A DNA stretch of 41,218 nt, taken from assembly GCA_019113005.1 (NCBI GenBank), contig DXIE01000058.1:1-41218 (forward strand). The letters run 5' to 3'. The translations under genes and the position numbers were made by a program. The notes below the pieces were generated by a model. It was not told the origin of the DNA. It saw nothing but the letters and a program-made list of their open reading frames with translations, and ran no database searches. This DNA comes from Candidatus Butyricicoccus avistercoris (GTDB lineage Bacteria; Bacillota; Clostridia; Oscillospirales; Butyricicoccaceae). Below, one piece after another: positions 10,848-20,354 of the stretch; positions within the stretch are counted from its first letter, which is position 1; every line of letters starts with the position of its first letter.

Positions 10848-11471
10848 TTATTCAGATGCAGATTGTTTTTTAGCTTTATTTACAAGAGCCTGTTTAGATT
10901 TAATAAACACACTTAATTTCTTATAAACAAGCATTGTTACACAGGTTATAATGCTACATTTGATTAGGTTAAATGGAAGAACACCAATAAATAAATATGT
11001 TTCCATGCCCTTGATGTATGGGTTTACACTTTGACACATTTCCCAAATAGCCTCAAGAGGAAAATTCATAACATTTGCATAGAAAGGTAAAATAAACAGA
11101 TAGTTTGTAAGCATACCAACCAGTGACATAACAATAGAACCAATTACACAACCGATAATTGCACCCCTTTGAGTACGCATACTCTTATAAACTGAAACAG
11201 AAATAATAACAAGTATAGAAATTAAGATAAAATCTTGAAGTTCACCTGTACCACCTGTTTGAGTTTGGGTAACATGTATAAGGTCTTTAATTAGTGTCAT
11301 GGTGATTGCTGAACGAATACCAAAAATAAATGCACCGATTAAAATTATTGCACCACTAAGGTCAACTTTTAAGAAAGGCGGCATAAAAGGCACATAAAAT
11401 TCAAAGTACATAAGTACAGTGGCAAGTGCCGCAAAAATAGCGGTGTAAGTAATTTTCATAGTTTTTGACAT
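10848..11471 (-). CDS. ribU: Riboflavin ECF transporter substrate-binding protein RibU
   Basis: A 207-residue membrane protein with about six hydrophobic segments, the S component that binds riboflavin and works with the shared EcfAA'T energising module (not in this window). The N-terminal segment (AIFAALATVLMYFEF), PFLKVDLSGA at about 32-41 and the LIKDLIHV...GELQDF stretch are typical of RibU. The identity is supported by the FMN riboswitch directly upstream, so the gene is expected to be switched off when FMN is plentiful. The ATG follows AGGAGTG. It is a single-gene unit between terminators. Confidence 0.93.
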   Translation of the reverse strand: MSKTMKITYTAIFAALATVLMYFEFYVPFMPPFLKVDLSGAIILIGAFIFGIRSAITMTLIKDLIHVTQTQTGGTGELQDFILISILVIISVSVYKSMRTQRGAIIGCVIGSIVMSLVGMLTNYLFILPFYANVMNFPLEAIWEMCQSVNPYIKGMETYLFIGVLPFNLIKCSIITCVTMLVYKKLSVFIKSKQALVNKAKKQSASE

Positions 11472-11509
11472 ACAAGAACACTCCTTATTCTTGTTCTGCT
11501 GGTTTGGGG

Positions 11510-11549
11510 AAAACAGAAAAGCCCTTGGAACTTAATTTATTCCAAGGGC
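11510..11549 (-). terminator. Riboswitch-controlled terminator before ribU
   Basis: Minus strand: GCCCTTGGAA (11549-11540) pairs with TTCCAAGGGC (11530-11521), followed by TTTTCTGTTTT. It lies between the FMN aptamer and the ribU ribosome binding site, so it is the likely expression platform: FMN binding should favour this hairpin and stop transcription. Confidence 0.85.
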
Positions 11550-11581
11550 GTGGACGCAAAAAAATATATAAATACGTCTCC

Positions 11582-11703
11582 GTTTCTCTCATCCGGACTT
11601 TAACCGTCGGTTGGGAATCTAACCCATCATGCCAAAAGGCTCGCAGACTTGTAGGTTTATAAACCTCATCACTGCCGGTGGAGAATTTCACTCCGCCCTG
11701 AAA
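11582..11703 (-). promoter_or_regulatory. FMN riboswitch (RFN element)
   Basis: The conserved RFN blocks are all readable on the minus strand: CAGGGCGGAGTGAAATTC and CCGGCAGTGATGAGG at the 5' side, CTACAAGTCTGCGAGCC in the middle, and ATGGGTTAGATTCCCAACC, CGACGGTTAAAGTCCGG, ATGAGAGAAAC at the 3' side. It senses FMN and controls the ribU gene through the terminator at 11510-11549. Confidence 0.98.
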
Positions 11704-11728
11704 CAGAACTAATAAATTTTACGGTTTT

Positions 11729-11756
11729 ATTATACCGCAGTTTTAAAAGATGTCAA
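11729..11756 (-). promoter_or_regulatory. Sigma-A promoter for the FMN riboswitch-ribU transcript
   Basis: Minus strand TTGACA (11756-11751), 16-base spacer, TATAAT (11734-11729). The -35 box overlaps the stop codon region of the upstream rnmV gene. Both hexamers match the consensus. Confidence 0.85.
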
Positions 11757-12349
11757 GTATTATTTTCTATTTCTTTAATAATTTCAAAAATTTCATCTTT
11801 ATTACTTACAGCATTTAAAAAATCTAATAATGCATTTGAGGAAAGATATTGTGGTAAATTTAACTTTTTTAAAAGAGCTTTTCTTTTTTGTTCACTACCA
11901 CTCTGCCCAGACAGACCAAGTGCAAATAAATCTGCTTTAACAAGTTGTTTTATTGTTTTTTGTTCATCACCTAGAATAGTGGCTCCAGCTGAAATCAAGG
12001 CATTTTTTAAAACATCTTGACTCATACCTTCAACACCAAGTGTACCAGCTTTAGATGCATGACGTTTTCTGGATTCTTTACCTAAAATCTCAGGTATATA
12101 TGCATGTTTGACTTGATTTGTTGGAATAGCACCTTTAAGAAAATTTCTTATTACAAGCCCTGCCCCATCACTATCAGTGAGAATTAAAATTCCTCTTTTT
12201 TGGGCGATTTTTCTTATCATCTGCAAACGTTCTTTGTCTTTAAAAATCCTAAATCCACCAGTTTGCAAAATAACAGTATTCACGCATTGTTTTAATGTTT
12301 GTATATCATAACGACCTTCAACAATTATAGCTTCTTTTATCTCTATCAT
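11753..12349 (-). CDS. rnmV: RNase M5 family protein (TOPRIM)
   Basis: A 198-residue TOPRIM-domain nuclease of the RNase M5 family, which matures the ends of the 5S rRNA precursor in Firmicutes. The TOPRIM catalytic acids are visible: Glu11 in VEGRYD and Asp59/Asp61 in LTDSDGAG. The C-terminal part (about 105-198) carries the family's VEGMS and KLNLPQYLSSN stretches. The ATG directly follows the holA stop codon with no gap, so translation is likely coupled. Length is close to the usual 180-190. Confidence 0.9.
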   Translation of the reverse strand: MIEIKEAIIVEGRYDIQTLKQCVNTVILQTGGFRIFKDKERLQMIRKIAQKRGILILTDSDGAGLVIRNFLKGAIPTNQVKHAYIPEILGKESRKRHASKAGTLGVEGMSQDVLKNALISAGATILGDEQKTIKQLVKADLFALGLSGQSGSEQKRKALLKKLNLPQYLSSNALLDFLNAVSNKDEIFEIIKEIENNT

Positions 12350-13402
12350 TTAAAATTTTCCCCTGTCCTCTGTTGATGCCATTTCCAGTAAAGCTATTTC
12401 AATGATTTTTACTTTATCTGCTGAACTGCTTTTAAGTGCTATGTCAGTTTCACCACATATTTTTATACATTTTCTAAGCCAATTTATTGATATACGTCTA
12501 GCCATATCCTGCATTTTATTTGCGTAAAAACTAGAACCTGTGCCAATTAGTGACATAAGTTCTTTTTGATTTGCAGATGGTGTTCCCATAAATAGTTTAG
12601 CTGCATACATTCTTTGCATATGTTTTTGAATAGCAGAAAATAACATTACCTCTGTATTTTTCTGAGCAATTAAATCATTTAAAATTGATATAGCTTTATC
12701 AAATCTTTTAGCTGCAATATGGTCTGTAAGGTCAAATACAACAGCATCAAGAGTTCGAGTGCAAACAGATTCAATGTTATATTTTTTTATTTCTTGCAGT
12801 GTACTGTGAGATATTGCTTTATCAATTTCTGTTAATAAATTTGTCATTGAATTGCCACATAAAAACAGTAAATATTGACATGTATCTTTACTGATTTCTT
12901 TTCCAGCACTTCGCACATACTTACTAATTTGCGTAATAAGTTCATTTTCGCTCATACGTCCAAATTCGTTTACACTTGCAAATTTATTTATGACAGAATA
13001 AAGCTTTGTTCTTTTATCTGGCTTATATTCTATGGTGTCATAATAAAAAACAAGGCAAATATAATCTGGTAAATCTGAGAGTAAGTTTGGCAATATATCA
13101 CTTATACTAGCTGGTGGCTTGTAAATATCTAAATCTTTAATTATTACCATTTTACGTTCAGAAAATGCAGGATAACTTTCTATTGCTTCGGTTAATATCT
13201 CAGCGTTTAGTCCTTTCCATTCAAACTCTACAAGATTAAATTGTGCAAATGTTTCATCAACAACCGCTTTTTTTAGCCTTTGAAGATAACGTTCTTTTAG
13301 ATAGTCCTCTTCACCATAAAAAATATATAATTTTTGATAATTTTTAGATTGTAAATCTAATCGTATTTGCTTGTATCCAGTCTCATTTTTTGGGGCTGCC
13401 AT
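12350..13402 (-). CDS. holA: DNA polymerase III subunit delta
   Basis: A 350-residue HolA, the clamp-loader subunit that opens the beta sliding clamp during replication. The order is as expected: N-terminal AAA+-like fold starting near YIFYGEEDYLKERYL (about 25-40), a middle helical part and a C-terminal collar domain (about 215-345) with EVMLFSAIQKHMQRM. The Walker A is absent, as in all delta subunits. The ATG at 13402 follows AAGGAGGTG. It is placed directly after comEC, an arrangement seen in many Firmicutes. Confidence 0.94.
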   Translation of the reverse strand: MAAPKNETGYKQIRLDLQSKNYQKLYIFYGEEDYLKERYLQRLKKAVVDETFAQFNLVEFEWKGLNAEILTEAIESYPAFSERKMVIIKDLDIYKPPASISDILPNLLSDLPDYICLVFYYDTIEYKPDKRTKLYSVINKFASVNEFGRMSENELITQISKYVRSAGKEISKDTCQYLLFLCGNSMTNLLTEIDKAISHSTLQEIKKYNIESVCTRTLDAVVFDLTDHIAAKRFDKAISILNDLIAQKNTEVMLFSAIQKHMQRMYAAKLFMGTPSANQKELMSLIGTGSSFYANKMQDMARRISINWLRKCIKICGETDIALKSSSADKVKIIEIALLEMASTEDRGKF

Positions 13403-13413
13403 TTTGCACCTCC

Positions 13414-15681
13414 TTATTTTATTATAGTTGTAAATGTAAAATCTCCATTTTTCTTAGTTGTTTGATAAGATATGTTTTCTATATAATTATCTTCTGAAAA
13501 TGCAGTTGGAATATATATTTTATCTGGGTGTAAAGTGTTTAACACTTCTTTTATTCTTTCATCATCACTAAGAAAAGAATCGGAAAGTATAATATCTTTA
13601 CAGCTTATATTTTGGGTGTTTAAAAGCTCATTTAACATTTTAGGAGTAAAACTATGAAAGCTCAGTAAATCAATATCTTCCATTTTTATTCTTACACCTA
13701 ATTTTCTGTCAGTTCCACCCATAATATTTATACCAAGTGATTTAGGCTGAATATCTTTTTCACTTGTTTCAGTCCAATAAACAGTTGTTATACTATGCTC
13801 TTTTAAAGAATTTAAAATCTCATTAGCAATATCACTCTCTAGATAATTATTAGGCAATATACACCTTTTTACATTTGTGTTTTCTAGTAAATATGGTACT
13901 GATTTTGCATGACCATTATCTAATGAAGTGATAATTAATAAATCAATCTCTTTATAGTTATACCAATCCATATAGGCAAGTACATTTTCAGCGGTAGCTT
14001 GTGGCTCTGTTCCTGCACAGTCAATAACAACGAAACTATTACGCATTGATGAAACAGCTATTGTTTGACCGCTTTCATTAAATAGCTTAACTTCATATTT
14101 ATTATTTTCAATTCCGATATTTATATAAACAGTTATTACTATTATAGATAAGCTTATAATCATTCCAACATAATAGTGAAAATGTTTTATAAAAATAATC
14201 CATAAAATAATGAAACTATAAAAGCCTATGATTAAAGCTTTAATTTTCATGTCTTCCCAGTATAACAGAAAACCAGATATATTTCCAGTTATATCTGCAA
14301 TATAAAAAACATAATTACTTAATAAGTTTATAGTAGTTATAAGAATACTGGATATGACAGGCACACTTCCCAAAATACAAAGTAATAAACCAGATATGAA
14401 TAAAATGGAAAATACACCAATAGTAAGTATATTCGTCAAAGTTGCTGCGATTGATATATAACCAAAATTTAAAAGTAAAATTGGTGATGTAAAAATGCAG
14501 GCACTTATAGAACAACTCAATACACCAGTTATTATATAAACTAATCTTTTTAGTAATCTAGAAAGATTAGTTTTTTTAATTGGCTTTAAAAACAAGTTTT
14601 GCAAAGGTCTATATATAAATATTATACCTAAAGTTGCCAAAAAAGAAAGCTGTAAACTGATACTTCTAACCGAATACGGGTTAATAATTAGCAGAAAAAT
14701 AAGTGCAAAGCAAAGCGAATGCAATAAACTGTGGTCACGCCTTAAATAGAACCCACCGACCGAAATTAAATACATAATAACAGCACGGATTACAGATGGT
14801 GATGCTCCTGTCATTGGAACAAAGAAAATAAGAGCTATACAAGCTATAATCATACCAAAACGCTTACCAAAGAGCGTTAAGAATAGTAAGACTATAAATC
14901 CTATATGCATACCAGAAACAGCAAGCACATGACTTAAACCAGATTTTTGAAAATCTTGTTTTATATAAATTGATAAATCTGATGTATCACCAAAAAGTAA
15001 ACCATTCATAAAGCCTGCGTTTTGCAATTTATCTTCTAATATGCTTTTAAAATTGTTTGCCCAAATTTTAGGCTTTAAAAGCAAAGGTATATTTTCAGAT
15101 TTTTGCACCTCAAAAGTTGGCTTGTAAGCACATTCTGATAAAATATGATAATTTCTACCTGAATAATACACTTCCCTATCAAATCCACCATCATCAGAAC
15201 CAATATAGAAAAACAGTTTAGTTTTTATAATATCTGATGGCTCTATTGGCTCATCGGTTAGAGGCAAATAAGCAAGTGTATAAAAATAAGGAATTTTCAT
15301 GTTCATATTAGATTTTTTAACGTCTATTTTAAGGCTTACACGTTGATTATCTTCGTAAATTTCAGGATATTCGGTTACAACTGCATATATATCTGCTCTT
15401 TGATTGTCTAGCATTGTTATAGGAATTTGAACAAATGCATTATATACTGCACTGTATGTGATTCCTAGGCAAATTCCCAGTAATATATATTTTATATAAT
15501 AGAATGAATTATACAAAACATTGTTTTTATATAATCTATTAATAACAAAAAAACTTACACACAAAATTATAAGTAATGGTAAAATCCAATTTTGTTGTCT
15601 GAATACTGGATATTGAGTTTCGCACCATACACCAATAAATACCGAAAGAGTTATAATCGGAAAACACCAATACATAAACAC
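13414..15681 (-). CDS. comEC: ComEC/Rec2-type DNA-uptake channel protein
   Basis: A 755-residue membrane protein. Order: two or three N-terminal membrane segments, the extracellular OB-like DUF4131 domain (about 60-200), then the competence domain (about 230-510) with LAVSGMHIGFIVLL and TGASPSVIRAVIMYL, which forms the channel for single-stranded DNA in competent bacteria. The C-terminal 200 residues occupy the place of the metallo-beta-lactamase nuclease domain, but the zinc motif usually seen as THxDxDHxGG reads ITSLDNGHAKS (about 584-594), so His and Asp ligands are missing. The ATG follows GGGGGAG. DNA transport may persist while the nuclease activity is probably lost. Confidence 0.92.
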   Translation of the reverse strand: MFMYWCFPIITLSVFIGVWCETQYPVFRQQNWILPLLIILCVSFFVINRLYKNNVLYNSFYYIKYILLGICLGITYSAVYNAFVQIPITMLDNQRADIYAVVTEYPEIYEDNQRVSLKIDVKKSNMNMKIPYFYTLAYLPLTDEPIEPSDIIKTKLFFYIGSDDGGFDREVYYSGRNYHILSECAYKPTFEVQKSENIPLLLKPKIWANNFKSILEDKLQNAGFMNGLLFGDTSDLSIYIKQDFQKSGLSHVLAVSGMHIGFIVLLFLTLFGKRFGMIIACIALIFFVPMTGASPSVIRAVIMYLISVGGFYLRRDHSLLHSLCFALIFLLIINPYSVRSISLQLSFLATLGIIFIYRPLQNLFLKPIKKTNLSRLLKRLVYIITGVLSCSISACIFTSPILLLNFGYISIAATLTNILTIGVFSILFISGLLLCILGSVPVISSILITTINLLSNYVFYIADITGNISGFLLYWEDMKIKALIIGFYSFIILWIIFIKHFHYYVGMIISLSIIVITVYINIGIENNKYEVKLFNESGQTIAVSSMRNSFVVIDCAGTEPQATAENVLAYMDWYNYKEIDLLIITSLDNGHAKSVPYLLENTNVKRCILPNNYLESDIANEILNSLKEHSITTVYWTETSEKDIQPKSLGINIMGGTDRKLGVRIKMEDIDLLSFHSFTPKMLNELLNTQNISCKDIILSDSFLSDDERIKEVLNTLHPDKIYIPTAFSEDNYIENISYQTTKKNGDFTFTTIIK

Positions 15682-15699
15682 TCCCCCTACCCTATTTAT

Positions 15700-15744
15700 A
15701 AATAAAGAAACAGGAGAAAAGAGTTTATAAACCCTATTCCCCTG
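15700..15744 (-). terminator. Probable terminator between the HIT gene and comEC
   Basis: Imperfect minus-strand hairpin: CAGGGGA...AGGGTTTA with TAAACTCTTTTCTCCTG, then a T-rich run. Several bulges lower confidence; it may be only a partial stop. Confidence 0.45.
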
Positions 15745-15759
15745 CTTATAATTACATTA

Positions 15760-16098
15760 TCAACCTGGAGGCCATGTCATATCTCTGCCTGCAAGTACAT
15801 GGAAATGCAGATGAAATACAGTTTGCCCTGCTTGCTCTCCGCAGTTTGTAACTACACGATAGCTCTTAATATTCATTTCTTTTGCTACCTTAGCAATAAC
15901 TGCATAGCAATGCCCTATTATAGATGCATTTTCCTCGTTAATCTCTAAAGCACTTACAATATGCTGTTTAGGAATAACTAAAAAATGTGTTGGTGCTTGA
16001 GGTTCTAAATCATAGAACGCATAGCACAAATCATCTTCATACACTGGTTTAGAAGGGATTTCCTTGCCAGCAATCTTACAGAAAATACAATCACTCAT
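15760..16098 (-). CDS. HIT-family (HinT-like) nucleotide-binding hydrolase
   Basis: A 112-residue Hint-type histidine-triad protein. The signature HLHFHV places His96, His98 and His100; His98 is in the line of the nucleophile. Such enzymes hydrolyse purine nucleoside phosphoramidates and aminoacyl-adenylates. N-terminal Cys4 and Cys7 (CIFCKI) are the usual zinc pair of this subgroup. The gene is 26 bases downstream of alaS on the same strand, and may share its T-box-controlled transcript; a link to aminoacyl-AMP clean-up is plausible but inferred. Confidence 0.94.
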   Translation of the reverse strand: MSDCIFCKIAGKEIPSKPVYEDDLCYAFYDLEPQAPTHFLVIPKQHIVSALEINEENASIIGHCYAVIAKVAKEMNIKSYRVVTNCGEQAGQTVFHLHFHVLAGRDMTWPPG

Positions 16099-16124
16099 AA
16101 AGCGAAACCTCCTGTTTATTTTAA

Positions 16125-18770
16125 TTATCCAAGCTGCTGTTCAACAATATTGTTTACAGCTTCGAGAGCTTCCTCAAGTTTAGCTGGATTTTTACCACCT
16201 GCGGTAGCATTATCAGGACGACCACCGCCACCACCGCCACAGATTGCAGCAGTTGCCTTTACAATTTTACCAGCATGAGCACCAAGTTTAACAGCCTCAG
16301 CACCACATACGCAAAGGAATTGAACTTTATCACCGTTTATACTTGATAATACAGCCACCATCTTAGGGTCTTTTTGCTTGATTGTATCACCCATTTGACG
16401 CATAGTATCAACGCTTACATCATCTAGTTTAACAGCAACTACATTTACACCCTTAACGTCACGAGACAGGTTAAACAGGTCTACAAGCTGCATATTAGCA
16501 AGTTTTGCAGATAATTTGTCCATGTTTTTGCCCATCTCACGCATTTCGTTCATAACTTGCTCAACCTTATTAACAAGGTCAGCCGGAGTTGTTTTAAGTG
16601 CCTTAGCAGTCTCAACAATTGTGTGTTGCTTTTCATTAATAAAGTTTAATACACCCTTACCAGTGATAGCTTCGATACGTCTTACGCCAGCAGCAACTGA
16701 TGCCTCACCAATGATTTTAAATACACCCGCCTTAGCTGTGTTGCTAAGATGAGTACCACCACAAAGCTCAATGGAGAAATCGCCAGCCTGTACAACACGA
16801 ACGGTTGAGCCATATTTCTCACCAAACAGAGCCATTGCACCACGCTTTTTAGCTTCATCAATAGGCATTTCTTCAGTTATTACATCATAACCTTCTAAGA
16901 TAGCATCATTTACCATGTTTTCAACTTTTTCAAGCTCTTCAGCGGTTAAACCAGAGAAATGAGTAAAGTCAAAACGTATATGGTCAGCATCAGTATAAGA
17001 ACCCGCCTGTTCTACATGAGTACCTAAAACAGTACGCAGAGCCTTTTGTAGTAAGTGAGTTGCAGTATGAGAACGAGCGATTGCCTGACGTCTAGCCATA
17101 TCAATCTTAGCATATACGGTATCATCAACAGAAATAGTACCTTCTTCAACCTTACCAGTGTGAAGGAACTTGCCGTCCTTAGTTTTTTGTACATCGTTTA
17201 TAACAACAACAGCACCATTTTTACCAGTTAAAGTACCATGGTCAGGCACCTGTCCACCAGATTCTGCATAGAAAGGAGTCTGGTCAAGCACAACTGTTAC
17301 AGTATCGCCCTTGTTAGCAGTACCAGAAAGCTCACCGCCAACAACAAGTGCGATAATCTTTGCGTCTTCTTCAAAAATTGTGTAACCATCAAAACGTGTT
17401 TTAATAGACTTGTCAAGACCTAAATCTTCACTTGCCCAACCAAGGTCACCCATTTTTTTGCGGTCTTCTCTTGCACGAGTACGCTGTTCGTCCATAAGAG
17501 CATCAAAACCTGCTCTGTCAGTGGTCATGCCTTGTTCTTCTAAAATTTCAAGAGTAAGGTCGATTGGGAAACCATAGGTATCATAAAGCTTAAATGCATC
17601 AGCCGCAGGCAGTTCGGTTTTATTTTCAGCCTTAACAGTAGCAATCATATCATTTAAAATAGATAGACCAGCGTCAATAGTTGCATCAAAGCGAGCTTCT
17701 TCCATTTCAATAACCTTATGGATATAATCGCTCTTTTCCTTTAGTTCTGGATATGCATCACCGCTTTCAGCGATTACAGTATCACAAACTTCCTTTAAGA
17801 ATGGGCGATTAATACCAAGTAACTTACCATGACGAGCTGCACGACGAAGTAAACGACGAAGTACATAGCCACGACCTTCATTAGAAGGAATAACGCCATC
17901 ACAAACCATCATTACAGTAGAGCGAATATGGTCAGTGATTACACGAAGAGAGATATCCTTGTTTTCGTCCTGATGATATTCAACACCAGCGATTTTTTCA
18001 ATATGCTTCATAATGTTGCGAACAGTGTCAACTTCAAACAGAGAACCTACACCCTGTACAACACAAGCTAAACGCTCAAGACCCATACCAGTATCAATGT
18101 TCTTTTGAGCAAGCTCAGTATAATTGCCGTTACCATCGTTATCAAACTGAGAGAATACATTGTTCCAAACTTCCATGTAACGGTCACAATCACAACCTAC
18201 TGTACAACCTTCCTTGCCACAGCCGAACTGTTCCCCACGGTCAAAGTAAATTTCAGAACATGGACCACATGGACCAGAGCCATGCTCCCAGAAGTTATCA
18301 GCCTTACCAAAGCGGAAAATACGCTCAGCAGGGATACCTATTTCCTTATTCCAGATTTCAAAAGCCTCATCATCATTTTCATAGATAGATGGATAAAGCA
18401 GATTTGGGTCAATACCAACCCATTCTGGAGAGGTTAAAAATTCCCAACTCCAAGCAATAGCTTCACGTTTGAAGTAATCACCGAATGAGAAGTTACCAAG
18501 CATTTCAAAGAAAGTGCCATGGCGAGCGGTTTTACCTACATTTTCAATATCGCCTGTACGGATACATTTTTGACATGTAGTAACTCTATGACAAGGTGGC
18601 TCTATTTCACCTTTAAAGTATGGTTTCATAGGAGCCATACCAGAGTTGATTAAAAGCAAAGAAGCATCGTTTTGTGGAACAAGTGAGAAACTTGGTAAAC
18701 GTAAATGTTTTTTGCTTTCAAAGAATTTTAAATACATTTCACGAAGCTCGTTTAAGCCTCTATACTGCAT
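16125..18770 (-). CDS. alaS: Alanyl-tRNA synthetase
   Basis: Full-length AlaRS of 881 residues (family about 875). In order: class II catalytic domain (1-240; motif 2 CQKCIRTGDIENVG, HGTFFEMLGNFSFGDYFK), tRNA-recognition domain, editing domain with HTATH at about 566 and CGGTH near 670 that bind zinc and clear mischarged Ser/Gly, and the C-terminal DHHA1 region with the glycine-rich CGGGGGGRPDNA near the end. The ATG at 18770 follows GGAGGAATG. A T-box leader precedes it, so its expression rises when tRNA-Ala is uncharged. Confidence 0.98.
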   Translation of the reverse strand: MQYRGLNELREMYLKFFESKKHLRLPSFSLVPQNDASLLLINSGMAPMKPYFKGEIEPPCHRVTTCQKCIRTGDIENVGKTARHGTFFEMLGNFSFGDYFKREAIAWSWEFLTSPEWVGIDPNLLYPSIYENDDEAFEIWNKEIGIPAERIFRFGKADNFWEHGSGPCGPCSEIYFDRGEQFGCGKEGCTVGCDCDRYMEVWNNVFSQFDNDGNGNYTELAQKNIDTGMGLERLACVVQGVGSLFEVDTVRNIMKHIEKIAGVEYHQDENKDISLRVITDHIRSTVMMVCDGVIPSNEGRGYVLRRLLRRAARHGKLLGINRPFLKEVCDTVIAESGDAYPELKEKSDYIHKVIEMEEARFDATIDAGLSILNDMIATVKAENKTELPAADAFKLYDTYGFPIDLTLEILEEQGMTTDRAGFDALMDEQRTRAREDRKKMGDLGWASEDLGLDKSIKTRFDGYTIFEEDAKIIALVVGGELSGTANKGDTVTVVLDQTPFYAESGGQVPDHGTLTGKNGAVVVINDVQKTKDGKFLHTGKVEEGTISVDDTVYAKIDMARRQAIARSHTATHLLQKALRTVLGTHVEQAGSYTDADHIRFDFTHFSGLTAEELEKVENMVNDAILEGYDVITEEMPIDEAKKRGAMALFGEKYGSTVRVVQAGDFSIELCGGTHLSNTAKAGVFKIIGEASVAAGVRRIEAITGKGVLNFINEKQHTIVETAKALKTTPADLVNKVEQVMNEMREMGKNMDKLSAKLANMQLVDLFNLSRDVKGVNVVAVKLDDVSVDTMRQMGDTIKQKDPKMVAVLSSINGDKVQFLCVCGAEAVKLGAHAGKIVKATAAICGGGGGGRPDNATAGGKNPAKLEEALEAVNNIVEQQLG

Positions 18771-18790
18771 GATTTCATTCCTCCAATAGA

Positions 18791-19040
18791 TAAAAAATTA
18801 AAGCCTTCGTCCCTAATAAGCATAGGGGCGAAGGCAAAGTTTCACGGTACCACCCTAATTACTGCTAAATAGCAGTATCTCAGGTTTCCTATAACGCAGG
18901 AAATACGTTCTGCTTGAGTTCACAGAAAGCTCAGAAGTAGCTGCAATAGTCGTTTGACCAAGGGCTTTCACCTACTCCCTCTCTCTTTGGGTTACTTTAC
19001 TATTGCTCGTTTCGTCATAGCCAATAACATATTAAAATAC
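18791..19040 (-). promoter_or_regulatory. T-box leader of alaS
   Basis: The T-box sequence AGGGTGGTACCGTG reads on the minus strand at 18856-18843; its UGGU would pair with the ACCA end of uncharged tRNA-Ala. The terminator is clear: GCCTTCGCCCCTA with TAGGGACGAAGGC (18803-18835), then a run of T (18802-18791). The 5' part holds an AGTA loop-E-like motif and a stem I. The specifier is most likely the GCT at 18941-18939 (alanine), but the exact stem I fold is not certain. This leader fills the gap of about 300 bases before alaS. Confidence 0.95.
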
Positions 19041-19046
19041 AATATA

Positions 19047-19074
19047 ATTATAACATATTTTGATTTTATGTCAA
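19047..19074 (-). promoter_or_regulatory. Sigma-A promoter of the alaS T-box transcript
   Basis: Minus strand TTGACA (19074-19069), 16-base spacer, TATAAT (19052-19047), preceded by TG one base upstream (extended -10). It lies directly after the upstream U32 peptidase gene, with no room for a separate terminator of that gene. Confidence 0.85.
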
Positions 19075-20289
19075 TTAGTTTTTCTCACGTCTTAAAATAG
19101 CAAATTCATCAACTTCAAATGGGAACTCAACAGTAAACTTCATTTCTGGGTGTGGGAAAACCTCAGGGGTCTCACCCTTTTCATTTACTATGCCGTTTGC
19201 AGTAAATCTGTAAGGAGGTTTGTTAGGCTGTACAAGTTCGAGTTCTTGACCTGCATAAAATCTATTTTTTAGAGTAAATGTAGCCTTATTACCCTCTATT
19301 TTAAATGGCATACCAGTAACTTCCCAATCTCTTATATACTGATTATTTTCATAGAACTGACCATCTTTGTCGACAAAGTAAAAACCAGTATAGTAATTTC
19401 TATGACTTACCTTTCCAATCTCATCATGAATATCTTGAGGAAGAACAAAACCAGAAGGATTTTCACAGTAAGCATCAACTGCACGACGATATGCAGAAGT
19501 AACACCAGCAGCATAATATGCTGTTTTATTTCTGCCCTCAATTTTAAATGAAGTGATACCAGCATCAACAAGCTCAGGTATATGGTCAATCATACACATA
19601 TCTTTTGAGTTATAGAGGTATGTGCCACCCTCCCCTTCTACAACTGGGAAGTATTCATTAGGGCGTTTTTCCTCAACTAAATTATATTTCCAACGGCAAG
19701 GCTGAGCACATGCACCATGATTTGCATCACGACCAGTTAAATATTGAGAAATTAGGCAACGACCAGAATAAGAAATGCACATAGCACCGTGTACAAAAGC
19801 CTCTATTTCAAGCTCTTTAGGTGTTTTTTCTCTAATTTCTTTTATTTCTTCGAGACTTAATTCACGAGCTAAAACTATTCTTTCTGCACCTTGTTCTGCC
19901 CAGTAGTTTGCAGCCTCATAGTTTAAAATACTTGTCTGAGTGCTGATATGCAAAGGTACTTTTGGTGCATATTTTCTAGCCATTGAAATAGTACCAACAT
20001 CAGCAACAATAATTGCATCTGCATTAACGTCCTGTAAATGTTCAAAATATGCAGGCATTTGTTTGATATCTTCGTTTGTTGGTATAATATTTGCTGTAAT
20101 ATAGCATTTTACGCCATGATTATGAGCATATTCAATAGCTTTTCTCATATCTTCTTCATTGAAATTGCCAGCAGCAGCTCGCATACCAAATGATTTACCA
20201 GACATATAAACAGCATCTGCACCATAAGCTATTGCAAAACGCATTTTTTCAAAATCACCAGCTGGTGATAAAATTTCAGGTTTAAACAT
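19075..20289 (-). CDS. trhP: U32 peptidase family protein (tRNA ho5U hydroxylation type)
   Basis: A 404-residue U32 protein. The N-terminal TIM-barrel-like part begins PEILSPAGDFE; the family signature FVHGAMCISYSGRC is at 165-178, and conserved Cys171, 178, 194 and 198 fit an iron-sulfur site. The C-terminal beta part ends with a small RNA-binding-like domain (about 315-404). Members of this group (TrhP, YrrN/YrrO) act with prephenate in 5-hydroxyuridine formation at the tRNA wobble base. In Bacillus the yrrN-yrrO genes are near mltG and alaS, the same neighbourhood as here, which favours TrhP over a true peptidase. A terminator separates it from mltG. Confidence 0.85.
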   Translation of the reverse strand: MFKPEILSPAGDFEKMRFAIAYGADAVYMSGKSFGMRAAAGNFNEEDMRKAIEYAHNHGVKCYITANIIPTNEDIKQMPAYFEHLQDVNADAIIVADVGTISMARKYAPKVPLHISTQTSILNYEAANYWAEQGAERIVLARELSLEEIKEIREKTPKELEIEAFVHGAMCISYSGRCLISQYLTGRDANHGACAQPCRWKYNLVEEKRPNEYFPVVEGEGGTYLYNSKDMCMIDHIPELVDAGITSFKIEGRNKTAYYAAGVTSAYRRAVDAYCENPSGFVLPQDIHDEIGKVSHRNYYTGFYFVDKDGQFYENNQYIRDWEVTGMPFKIEGNKATFTLKNRFYAGQELELVQPNKPPYRFTANGIVNEKGETPEVFPHPEMKFTVEFPFEVDEFAILRREKN

Positions 20290-20304
20290 ATTATTTCTCC
20301 TATC

Positions 20305-20354
20305 AAATTAAAAAAATCAAAGCAAAGAACCTGCAAAAAGTTTACAGGTTCTTT
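20305..20354 (-). terminator. Terminator after mltG
   Basis: Minus strand AAAGAACCTG (20354-20345) pairs with CAGGTTCTTT (20333-20324), then GCTTTGATTTTTTT. It is between mltG and the U32 gene although both run the same way, so the U32 gene must rely on readthrough or its own start. Confidence 0.85.
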
